Below are positions 29,601-42,000 of a stretch of 64,000 nt of DNA, piece by piece. The position numbers and the translations under genes are program-made. How positions within the stretch are numbered: position 1 is the first letter of the stretch; each line of letters starts with the position of its first letter. The stretch spans positions 8,449,193-8,513,192 of the forward strand of contig CM031872.1 of NCBI GenBank assembly GCA_018697195.1, read 5' to 3'. Below the pieces are notes generated by a model. The model was not told the DNA's origin. It saw only the letters and a list, made by a program, of their open reading frames with translations, and searched no databases. The stretch is from Certhia americana (taxonomy: Eukaryota > Chordata > Aves > Passeriformes > Certhiidae).

Positions 29601-32600
29601 TCTCTGGGACAGGGACAGCACCCACAGGGAATGGCTGCAGCTCAGGGCAAGAGGGTGCTGCCCACTGCCCAGGCTGCCCAGGGAATGGGCACGGCCCCGA
29701 GGCTGCCAGAGCTCCAGGAGCCTTTGGACATCCCAGGGGTGCACAGGCTGGGAGTGTTGGAGGGGCTGTGCAGGGACAGGGGCTGGGCTGGATGATCCTG
29801 GTAGGTCCCTTCCCACTCAGGATATTCTGTGATACTCTGATTCTTTGAGTTCATGCAGCACCAGTTGAGTTTCCCATTCCTTCTCAGCAAGTGGAGATCC
29901 TGTCCCCCAGCCAGGCAGTGATTTAATCCCAGGCTGTGTTCCTCCCTGGCAGAACTGGGGGTACTGGGGTCACAGGAGACAGACCACCTCCCCATCCCGT
30001 GGAAAAGGCACATTTGCCCCCACTGCCAACTTGAAGCAGACCCTAGAGAAGAAAGAGCCACTGGCCACCAAAGGAGCCCCAGGGAGAAACAAGCCTGGCT
30101 GCAGATGAAAGACTTCTTCCCTTTGAGAGGGATTTCTGAGGGGAGGTCCTCAGTGCTTCCTCCCAGGCAGAGCTGGCACAAGGATATGGAGCCAGACAAG
30201 ACCCTGACTATCCCAAGACAGAGAGGAGTTGAGGCTGGGGAACATGTTTTGCCAGCAAAAAGTACAAAGCTGTTATCAGTGAGAGCCACCTGTGAAACCT
30301 CCCTGCTTAATTTCCATTTAAAAGCAATGTGCTTTGCAAAGAGGTGTGGCAAGAAGATGCTGGCACAGAACTGCAGGCACCGCACGGGGTGAGCTGGAGA
30401 GGGCTGGGACAGATCCCAGGGCCCAGAGACAGCCACCATGAGGAGGGAATCATGGTCACCTCAGCAGGGTGGTCCATGGGTAATCGTTGCCCCTTGCCCA
30501 TTAAGGTTGGAGGTGCTGAGAAGTGGCACAGGAGAGGGGACACTGCTGTGTCACTCTGTAGAACACAGCTGTCAACATGGCACGGGGAGGAGAAAGGGCC
30601 AATAAAATCCCAAAGCAGCATCCCTGCTATAACCAGGAGCACAGGTCCCTCCCTGCCATGGAAAATAAAACACAATAGCAGTGATATTTTCACAAGGCAT
30701 CAGGAATGTCTTACCCTGGCTGCCACGTCCATAGCATGGTCACCCACTGCCCTGCGAGGAGGGAGGAGAGCAGTTAGCACTGAGCACCTGGCACCTGGCA
30801 CAGCACCTGGCAGCTGCTCTCCTCTCTGGAGAGCCAAAAGCTCCTGGCAGGGGAGAAGGGGAAGGGACAGCACAACATTGGCCACACCTGCTCCACCCTA
30901 GAGGCCAGAGATACTCCCCTGATCCAGGAGCAGGGGAACTGCATGGACAGGCTGGGGGTCCCCACCCTCCCAGGGACCTGTGAGCACCCCCAGGGGCTCT
31001 GAGCTGACAGAGCCCCCCAAAACCCCCTCAGGCACGTACCCTGCTGAGCTGACCAGGGTCTCCCCGAGCTGGGAGCTGCTGATCCAGCGGGTCTCATCCA
31101 CGGTGGTGCGGGCATGGGGCAGGCGCCCGATGTCCTTCACTGTCATGATGAGGTGACGTGAGGACTTGAGCAGCTTCACGGCCTCGTCGTGGGGGATGCT
31201 CAGGAAGCTCCGGCCGTTCACCTCCAGGATCTGGTCTCCCACCTGTGGAAATCAGGATGGACTGAGCCTGGCAAGTCCTCGGAGCCTTCCTGTTGGGAAT
31301 AACGCTTCCCTGTCACAGCGGGGAGGTGCTGCCCAGTCTAACCCAGCTCCAAATTAGGGACACAGCAATTGGAGGGGCCAGGGAAAATGCTGTTGGATGG
31401 ACACCAATCCCTCAAGCTGGCAGCCAGTCAGGACCAGTCTGTGAAGCCTGGAGGGGCCTATTCAGGATCTCAGCTCAGACTGATCTGCCCAGTCTCCTCC
31501 ATCAACCAGACCAACCCTGAAGAACACCAAAGCCACCAGCTCCAGTCCCTGCTGCTGCTCTGGGAGGCCAGGAACCATCTGTGGAAGCCCCAAACCTCAG
31601 ATCTCTGCATGCAGCAGGGAGGGTCTCACCACAGCCTCCAATGTCCTGTAAACTGCAGCATCTGGGACAGCTGCATTCCATCTCTCCTCTCCTATTTCCT
31701 CCCCAGCTGCTCCTAAGAGATTTCATTTTGTGGGCAAGGCCTTTGCTGGAGCCAGGAGTTTCCCTGACAGCCTGGCCTTGTTTGAGACACAGCACCCATC
31801 TGGTGTTTCACCCTTCATCCCAGGTCCTCTTCCTCTGTGCTCCCAGTGCATCCAGGGCCGCTCCTCCTCACTCCCATATCACAATTCACCCTGTTCCTGA
31901 TAAACCACGTTTTTGAAACTGCCCTTTCCTATCTTTGCCTAACCACAGGCCTCAGCTCAGCTCTACCAAAAACACACTATGGATTTTCTTCTCTGCCTGG
32001 CCAGCAAGGAGACACAGGGAGAGAAAAATTCCAGAGAAGTGAAACAAGAATGATCAGTGGCAGATGAAGGTGCCTGTGGAAGGACAGATGAAGAGATTAG
32101 GCCTGTTAAATTTAGAGAGGAGATCATGTGGGGGGGCTGGAGGGAGCTATACAAAACTATGTTGGCAATAATGAGAAGCCAGAGAAGGGCTCCTGTTTGC
32201 CCTTCCCTCTGCTCAAAGGACAGAGGAGGCTCAAGGGGGCTGGAAGGATGATCAGAGTGGTGCAGAGGGGAAAAAGGACCTGGAGCAAGAGCATCATGGA
32301 ATCATTTGAGTTGGAAAAGGCTTTTAAGATCATTGAATGCAGATGCAGCAGAGGTCAGCTCCATGTTCAGCTCCATCCGGGGACCCTGAGTGGATTTGCC
32401 TCATTCATCATCCTAAAATTCAATGGTTTGTGTTGGAAGTGACCTAAAATATCCCAGAAGTGCCAAGGGAGGGATCCCAGGGGAAGGCAAACGACACAAA
32501 TGACCACGTTCCCAACCATGGGGCTCCACAAATACCTCAGGTGATATTTCAGCTCTGTCAGCTTTAAATCCACTGTCAGAAAATTGCTGACTACCAATAT

Positions 32601-33027
32601 AACAGGGGAGGGGAATTATGCCAGGACCTAAAGTGCCAAGAGAAACACCTGCTCAGGTACACGAATATCATCTCCCAGGTCTTTCTGATCCATCAGGCAG
32701 GCCCCTGGGGTGGATTTTGCTGCTCAAACAAGGAGCACAGAGTTCACTGCAGCACCAAAACAACAACAATCCAAATTTGATTAGATAGTTTTATTGCAAT
32801 TTTGAATCTTTAATGGTTTTCCATACCAGGGATTAAATTTTCATGATTTTTTTGGTTCAGGATAGTTACACAGGTTCAGTAATCTTTCTTTAATTTCTCC
32901 TTTTAAGAGTGAATCAAGCCTGGGACACTCTCATAACATCAGGGAGACCACAGAGGTCCTGGAATTTTTGCTAATTAACATAGATAATAATTGTATTTTT
33001 CCCCCCAAATTCAAGGACGAAAATAAG

Positions 33028-33060
<33 letters not shown>

Positions 33061-36000
33061 AAACTGCAGAGAAGCAAAAGAACCATCTACAAAAACAAAA
33101 GCTGACCCTGAGGAATGATTTGCTGTATTCACAGCTCCAAAGTGGCACAGAATAAAAGAAGTAATAATAAGACATTTTAAAAAAAAGAGCTTTAATAAAA
33201 CACAGAAAAATTATTGCCCTGGATATTTCAGGAACTACTTTTCAGTTGTGCTCAGCTAATGGTGGGTGGATACCCAGGATGTGCTGAATGCTTGATCACC
33301 TCTGAAAATGTGGATTATTCTCATTTCCTAGGGAAAAATGTAGCCTGAAATGCAGGGGCTGAACACGACATGCCATGACAAGACCATGACAAGAAGAGAG
33401 CTTGGAAATAACACCTTGATGACAGCCCTGGCTCCTTCTCCTTCTGGAGACAGTGGGGAAGGGGAGATGCAGTCAAAAGAAACTTAATGGGCTTCAGACA
33501 AGAGTTCTGAGAGCCTGAAGTCTCTTAAAAATGATAAGAATTGTGTCTGGGAGAAATTCAATCACACAGAAAAAGAGGCAAGATATTTTAAGTGTGAGTT
33601 AAGGTTAAATGACAGCAAACTGATGTGGGAATATGCCAAGGGGGTGCCAAAAGGGTTGGCAGTGGCACCAGTCCTGTTTAATGCCACTAAAGTGCCAGCA
33701 GAGAGGCTAAATGACACTGGGATAACACTCAGGGACAGGGAGCCTCCCTCCAGCACAAATAATTACCAAAAGCCCTTAAGAAATTCAAGATACGGGCAGG
33801 AAAACGTATGGATCATGTTGGAATTGACCAGATTAAGCCTCACAGTAAGAAAGGAAGTGCTCAACTTCTCCAGGAGGGAAAGGGGTCAGGGCAGATGATC
33901 CATGTCCAACAGAGCCTGTGGAAAGGTCTCGGGTTTTTTGATAGTTTTGATGATTCTTGAGATTTAGAAAGTCCTTTTCTCCCAGCCTCGTGATTGAAGA
34001 AAAAGTCAAGAGTTGTCTCTTCTGTTTTCCAAGGTTGTTTATTCTTTCTTATCTATTCCATTCGTTCCCTGACTAGCAGAGCTCTGCTCAGCAGCTCAGT
34101 CCAAGGCACAATCCCCTGCCCTCAGGGTGGTTTTTCTTTTATACTAAGAACTACGTGTACCATATTTACAATAACTTTCCAATCCCTATCACCTTTGTTG
34201 GACAGTCTATCTCTTCTCTAAACCAACCAGAAAGTGCCACCATCACAGCAGAAGATGGGGCAGATGAAGAAGGAAGAAGCCTGAAAACCACGAGGATGCT
34301 CCATCTGCTTGCCATTCTAGAAACCCCAAAATTCTACTTTTCACCCTGTGACAAATTAACTATCACTCTTTTCCATCCAGGGCATCCAGAGGAATGTCCT
34401 GGACTCTGACAGGAAGGATCCAGGACAGGTCTGGGAGCAGGACAGGGAAGGAGCGGGGCATGGCTGTGTGCAAATGTGTCCTTCCCCCAAACACTGCAGC
34501 CCAAAGAGCAGGACCAGCAGGCAGAGGGGAGATGAAAGCCCAGGGAGGGAAGGGGCTCTCTGGGATGTCAGTGCTTGTGGCACTGATGGGGGGAGGTTTC
34601 TGGTGGCCTCCCAGGAGAGGTTTCTGTCCTTGGAAGGACGAGGAGAAACGTTACATCTTGGGTACCACAACCATGAACCTCCTGAGTGACTTTCTCACTT
34701 TGCAGCTCCTTCCCAAACTCTGAGGGAGCCACAAGGCTTCTACTTCATCTCTTTTTTTCCAGGCTATTTGTCTGTGTCCAGACCTCAAAGCTCAATGCAG
34801 CTTTCAAGGGGTGGCTTGAACCTGGGGAATTTGCAGATGGCACCAAATTGTGCCCAGGGAAGGGAACGGAGCTGGGAAGGGGCTGGAGCCCCAGGAGAGG
34901 CTGAGGGAGCTGGGAAGGGGCTCAGGCTGGAGCAAAGGAGGCTCAGGGGGGCCCCTGTGGCTCTGCACAACTCCCTGCCAGGAGGGGACAGCTGGGGGGG
35001 TCGGGCTGTGCTCCCAGGGAACAGGGACAGGAGGAGAGGGAACGGACTCAGGGTGGGCACCAGGAAAAAAAGGAAAACATTGTCCAGCACAGGCTACCCA
35101 GGGCAGTGGTGGTGTCCCCACCCCTGGAGGGACTTAAAATCCATGTGGATGTGGCACTTGGGGACATGGGTCAGTGGTGGCCTTGGCAGTGCTGGAGGAA
35201 TGGTTGGACACGATGATCTTGGAGATCTTCTTCAGCTCAAATTACTCTTTGTTCTATGACAGCCACTGCTGACGTAAGATCATTCAACTGTTCCTATTTA
35301 CAGTTTCCTTTTCCCTCTCCTCTCATATCTGGATAAATATGGATTGTGGCAGCCCTTTTCACCCCAGCCTCATTCTGGGAACTCAATATTGAGTTGTTTG
35401 CTCAAAGCAAGCTCCCTGGAATCCGCTATTTCTGATTTAAAGGTCAAGGAGAGAAAACAAAAACAGCTTAAGGAGGAAAAAAGAACCCCAATCCTGACAA
35501 AATATAGCACCAGGAAAAATGAGCAAGGAAGAAATCAGGGCCAGCAGAGCCAGGAACAGCATCAGGAGCTCAGCTCGTGCCGGGCACCGCTGGGAACGTC
35601 ACAAAGGAGGCAGGAAGGACAGAAAGCAAACAAGGCTGACTCACCTCCCTCCTCTGCAGCCCTCTGCTAACCCCCACTTTTTCACTCTCACAACTTCCTC
35701 GGAGGCAGCAGATTTTAAAACACGCCCGAAGAACACGCTGTCAGAAGTTTCATGAATGAATAAACATCAAGAAGGCCAAGGCCAAGACTATGAATATTTA
35801 GTTATTGACTCGCTGCAGAGATCCAGCCTGGTTTCTGCTGGAATTCTGCCTGCTGAGGGAGCAGAACAGCAGCACCTGAACCTGCACCAGCAGGGCTGGA
35901 GCTCCTCTGGGACCCTCATCTCAGGACCCTGGTCCCTGTTTCTGGACCTGACAAAAGTTTCTGGGCTCGGAGAAACTTCCTTGGTTTTTGCCTTGCTTTC

Positions 36001-39000
36001 AATAACTTCCGTTTGCCCTTAGATCAAAACTTAAGGGAAGTGGAAAACATCAATTATTTATTTTAGTTATTATTAAAATAATCCAAAATTCTGGTTTGGT
36101 GCCATAGATACAAGGAGGTAAAAATGAAATGTCTGGCAAAATTACAGATTGGTTTGGGTTAAAAGGGACCTTAAAGCCCATCCAGTGCCACCCCTGCCAT
36201 GGCAGGGACACCTCCCACTGTCCCAGGCTGCTCCAGCCTGGCCTGGGACACTGCCAGGGATCCAGGGGCACCCCCAGCTGCTCTGGGCACCCTGTGCCAG
36301 GATCTGCCCACCCTCACAGGGAAGGATTTCTGCCTTTCTCTCATTTAAACATCTCCTCAGAATCAGCTCAATTCTGGTAACAAACTCAGTGAAAGCAGCA
36401 AATCCCACAGGATCCACTCCTGAGAAGCCAGCAGGAACCTTCCCGTCCACCCAGCCAGGTTGTGTTGAGCCCACATTGAGCAAACCCACAATATTTCCAT
36501 TTCAGAGAGCAACAAATTACCTGGAAATCACATTTATCCACCAGTTCTTGCTTCCTTGTGGCATCACATCCCTTCCACCACCACCTGGAGCAGCAATCTA
36601 CACCCAACCATGTCTAACAGCAGGACACAAAAGACCTTTTTTACCTCCAAACCTCCAGGCAGCACTGAATTTACAGCCTGTAGCATACACAAATCAGGGT
36701 GGGAAGTGTCTGTGAGGATCTGAAATCATACCAAGCCTGACATTCAGCACAGCACGAGCCTGCTGGACACACAAATCACTGCCTGGAGAGCACAGCAGCG
36801 AGGGGGGGGAAATCTCCAGAATGAACAAGCAGAGGCTCAGGTGTACAGACAACAGAGGCAGGACCTGGGGGGACAGGGACAGGGAACTGGCACTGCTCTG
36901 GGTGCTGGGTGTGGTTATTTCCTGGCATTCCAAGCAGGCATGGGATGAGGATGGAGGGGTTCAGCCAGGTGTTCTGCTGTTGGCACTGTCCCTGTGACAT
37001 CTCCTCTGCTGAGCTCACTGCCAGGGTGATGCAAAAGAAAGGAAAACAGCGATTTTCCCTGGGCAGGGATTTGGAGCAGCACAGGAATCAAACAGAAACA
37101 AAACACCAAGAAAAACAATACAGCTTCTTCTTTCTTATCCTGTATTTAAACTTTCAGGCTTCTGGGGTTTAGGGGATGGATCCTGACTGTGGCACAGGGG
37201 ACAAATGCTGGCATCAGCAAGGTCACCCACAGCAGTTCCAGCCAGTCCCTCCCCTTCCAGCTCTACCAAGCACAAACAAGTTGTCCTGTGCCTCTTCTCA
37301 TCCCTGCCTTGAGACCCTGTGCCCCAGAGCACCGCTCCTCTCTCTGATGAAGCCACCAACATCCCTGGGACACAGTTGGGGACACAGCCACGGGTGTGGG
37401 CAAAGATGCCAGCCCAGAGGAGCATCCTGCACTCTGCAGGGAGCTCCCAGCAGCACTGAAAAGCACTCTGCCATCTCTAGGCTGCTCCTACAGCTCCCTG
37501 TCCCATGCCTCAGTGATCCCCTCATGGCCCAGGGTCCATTTCCCTGCTTAGGACCTGAGAGGGATTAAAGCCTGGGTTGATCCAAACCCCCAAGTACAGC
37601 ATTTTTATTCTGTGACACAAAGGGAGACAGGAGCCTGCTGTGCTCAGGACAGCTCAGCAGTGGCTGCATTACCCCTAAAAATCTCCTTGGCTACAAAGGG
37701 AACTCTAGTGACCTCAGTGCCACAACAATTTGAGGGACAGGATTGTGTCTGTCCCAGCCCTCCCCACCAGACTGTCCCCAGCTCGTGCTGCCAGACTTGA
37801 CAGATTTAAGTGACTTTATGGGGCCATGGAGCAAAGCTGAGGCTTAGCCCTAAACAGCCAAGGGCTGAGTGATGGGGAAATCCCAGAATCCCTGAGGGTG
37901 GAAAAGACCTTTAGGATCAGTGAGTCCAAGAAATGCCTCACTGCACAAAGGGGACCAGAGCAGATCACCCCTCATCCTCTGCAGCCCAGCACCAGTCCAG
38001 GGGATTGAGAGGCCATTTCAGGGTTTAACATGCATCAGATCTCACCTGACATCAGGAATAGGAGAGAACTGACCCTCAGAGCCCATGAGATTGCACGGGA
38101 GGAAGCAGTGATTGGCTGTCATTGCAGGGAATTGGGTCACTTAGAGGGAAAAACCAGAAAAGAAACTGTGACTGAGGTAAAAGGATCCAGCCTGAGGAGT
38201 CTGAGTGTCAAACACGTCCCATTTCTGCCTGGCACAGAGATACAGCCAATTGCTCCTTTCCAACTTACCCCACTGGTAAGCATACACGATGTTAACCCCA
38301 CGTGTGCCTCCCAGGATCTGCTGCGATCAGAGCAGGGAACACCCCAGGATCTGCAGGGAAGGCTGGAGCAGCTCAGAGTGATGTGTGTGCATGTGGTGGG
38401 GTGAGTCAGGGGTAGATCTCTCTTCACAAGAGCTCTGCAGCCAACTCTGCCCAGTGCAGCCTCAGCAGGGCCCAGCACAACTCCAGAGCATGCCTCAGGA
38501 ACAGGATTGAGTGTGGATGCAGCCGAGGTCACTGAGCCAGCCTAATGATTTTGGCCTTTTTTCTTTTCTATGTTCTCTGTATTCTTCATACATATATTTG
38601 GAGCCCTGTAGCCTATTGTTGCTAGTTTTCCCAGTGCTTTTCCCTGCCCTGGTAGGCAGAAAGACAAAATATATTTCAAAGCCCTTGCCCTATCTTGGAA
38701 CAGAGTATATTCCATAGCCCCTTCCCTATCCCCTGGGAACCAAGGCCAAAAAACAGCTCCTTGAAACACATTTTCATTAACAAAGTTCAGTTATATCTGT
38801 GGGGGGAGGATTTAGAAGGGGTTTGAAGGGCCTTGAACAGGGGAGAATTGCATCACCACTTGTGCTCCTAATTGGTGATTTTGTCAATTATGGTAATTTG
38901 TTAAACTTATAAAACTGTGTTCACCCCATGGGGGGGGATTTTGCAAACATTTTCCATAATTGCCCCTGTGGACCTCCAGCTTTAATATCACCTCCTATAC

Positions 39001-42000
39001 TAACATTACCTCAAAAGTGAGGTTCATTTACAGGTTCTTATGGCATCACTATCCTGAGGGTGATCCTGCTGGTTAACACCCAATCCTGTGAGTGCCAGTG
39101 CTGCAGAAGGAGCCAGCACACCCCAGCTGAGAGCTGGGCTCTAAATCCTGCCCTGCAGGCAGGCTGGGAGCACCTCGTGCACAGCACTGCCTCCAAACCC
39201 AGTGGCTTTGGATGAGAGATGCAGGAAAAGGGCACAGGGCCAGGATCTCTAATGGAAAACTCTTCCCTTCCAGCTCAGGGAGGTGTGATGCCTTAGAGGG
39301 GCTGCCTAGAACAGAGGCTAGACCAGACTGAGAGAATGAAGTGTTAAAAGGAAGAATGAAAGTGTTAAATAAAGAATTAAAATTTATTAAAGGCCTTCAA
39401 TAGGTATACCTTGGGCAGTCAAAAGCCGCCCAGAGCCTGCACCCAGGATGGTCACGAGTTTTTCAGACAATTATAAATTTGGTCTATTTATATATCAGGG
39501 GTTAATCCTCCAATTACAGCTTCAGGTAATGAAGTGACTTACCCCCAGTTTGCTCCCCCACCACCCCCAATTCACTTTTATTTATACTTTCAGGGCCTGA
39601 GGTAGAGGGTGTCCTTCGACCTCAGGCCTAGAGGAATTGTTTTGTCTTGCCAAAGTGTGGAGACAGTTAATGATCACTTTATATAGAATTTAGAGTTATG
39701 TACTAATGCAGTATGGGATTTGAAAAATATAAGGGCTAAAATTTTAAGGCATCAGGTGAGAGGGGCTTTCTGATGAGGAGGCTGCAGGAGCTGATTTGTC
39801 TGGAGAAGAGAGGACTGAGAGGGGATCTCATCAAACTATAAAATACCTCCAAGGGGTGTCAGAGGATGGGGCCAGAGGCTTCTCAGTGACAGGACGAGGA
39901 GCAGTGGCCATAAATTAAAACACAAGAAGTTCCACATCAACATGAGGAAGAAATTCTTCCTCTGATGGTGGCAGAGCCCTGGAACAGCTGCACAGGGATG
40001 GTGTGGAGTCTTCCCTCTCTGGAGACATCCCAAACCCACCTGGACACGTTCCTGTGTCACCTCCCACCCTCCCTGGGATCACTCTCACCTTCAAGCCAGT
40101 GCTCTCTGCCTCGGAGCCCTTGTCCACACCCGTGATGTAGATGCCCAGGGAATATTCTGCCCCTCCTCGGATCATGAGGCCCAAGGATTTCCCTTCATTC
40201 AGGACCAGATTCACCTGCAGAGGAACAGGAAGAGACATTTATGTGGTGTCCAAAAGAGAGGTGGGATACAGCCACAGAGCCACACCCCTGCTGTGTCCCT
40301 GGGCTGGACAGCAGCTCCTGTGGGATTGAGGAGGCAGTGGGAACACCAGGAGGAAAAAAGCTCTGGAGGCTGAGAGGTTCAGCTACATGTTGGGCACCAC
40401 GTGGGTGGATTTCCAGCCACAAACCAGCTGATCCACAGCAGATTTCCACTCTCCTTTTACAGGTAGAGACTGAGCTGAGAGCAGCTGTAGGAGCAGTTAT
40501 GTGCCAGAATGGTTGGGACAGAACTTAGATGAGATCTCTGAAGTTAAGTTTTGAAGTTTGTAGTTTATTCCATAGGGTGTGGGTGAAAGACCCCAGCTCA
40601 GAGTTGCTGAGTGAACAAGAGCAAGAGCAGGAGAGCAAGAGAGCAAGAGAGAGTAAGGGGGGAAGAGCAAGAGAGTGAGCTCTCCTTTTACAATGACTTC
40701 TATCTCTTTCTATGTTGAATATTCTACTTTCTCATTAACCAATCTAGTACTGAATACAAATTTTCTACATTGACATACATCCTATAGGAATAACTACTTT
40801 ACCATGTTTTATTACTTTCTAATCTTTAAATCTTATTGGGGGACCCTTCCTGTTGAGCCAGGGAGGAAGGGTCTGTTTGCTTTTGGTATGTCTGCTTGTA
40901 AATTACATTTTTAACAAAGAAAGACCTTTGGTCAGCCAAAGCTGTTCTATAAACATTCAGACAGACACTGCTTTCATTTCAATGTCTGTTCTAGTTTCTG
41001 CATTCTTAGCATCTTTGGATAAGCAGTCATATTTATAATCTTGTTTCTTCCTTTCTAGCAAGCATCTCCCAAAACCCCATGAGCACCAGTGGGGTGGTGC
41101 CAGCCAGCCCTGACTGTGAATTTCCCCTCTGGCATCCCTGCCTGTGCAAACAGAGCCATGATCCCCCTCCACCCAGACTGGGACTGAGCTCCCTCCAGCC
41201 CTCTGTCCATCCCTGGGCAGTGCAGGATCATTCCAGGCACTTCCCAGAGGACAAACCCCACAGGGGGCTCCTCCTCCCAGCCTCGTGCCTGATCACCCCC
41301 AATTAACAATGCCAGGACAAACCTCCCATAGATCCAGCACATAAAGCAGAAGACAGTTCATGTTTCCCACAGCCTGCCAGGCAGCACCACAACAGATGTT
41401 CTCCCCACCAAATGCTGATCTGCAAACCCAGCTTCCATCTGCCTTCATCCACCCTCTCCTGCTCACAGGGCCTGGCAATATTTGGATGTTTAGGTGGGAA
41501 TTTGGAGTGCGTGAGCAATCCTGTGCTCAGCTCCCTTGAGGAGTCTCCATTTAAAATGGCCTTTGTTCACTCGCTGCATGACACTTTCTAAATGAATAAC
41601 TCCAGGGTTATTTTTTTGCTTTGCTCCTGAGTTTTGAGTCATTTCTGGAGAAAAGCAGACAGCAGGAATAAAAACAAATGAGAAAAGCAAAAATGTGTTT
41701 CACACTGATAGAAACAACCAGAAACAAGCTATTTTGTGAAGGGCTTTTATATCTAAACCCCTTCACTGCAGTCAAACCAAAATCTTTCACATTTACCTGG
41801 ATGGAAAAATAATTCCCAGCTCCAAGTCAGTAATTAATCCATCTTTCTAGAGGACACAGCATCACAGAGGGAATTCAGGCCAATCTTAAGAGTGGCTGGT
41901 ATTGAAAACCTATTTTCTGTCTTGGTGATAGAAACACAGAAATCAGCAGCAGGACACAAATCCAACTAAGGCTCCAAATTTTGGATTTAGAGAAAGGGAT

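Larger units (their letters stand above)
31243..40088 (-). other. WHRN intron 3
   Basis: 8.8 kb without a coding exon. Contains an A32 tract, two LTR candidates, a solo LTR with target duplication, and CR1 tails in both orientations. Confidence 0.6.

Noticed and set aside
33028..33059. A32 run as the tail of a processed pseudogene
   Set aside because: The preceding 300 bp have no open frame or recognisable gene, and no flanking duplication was seen.
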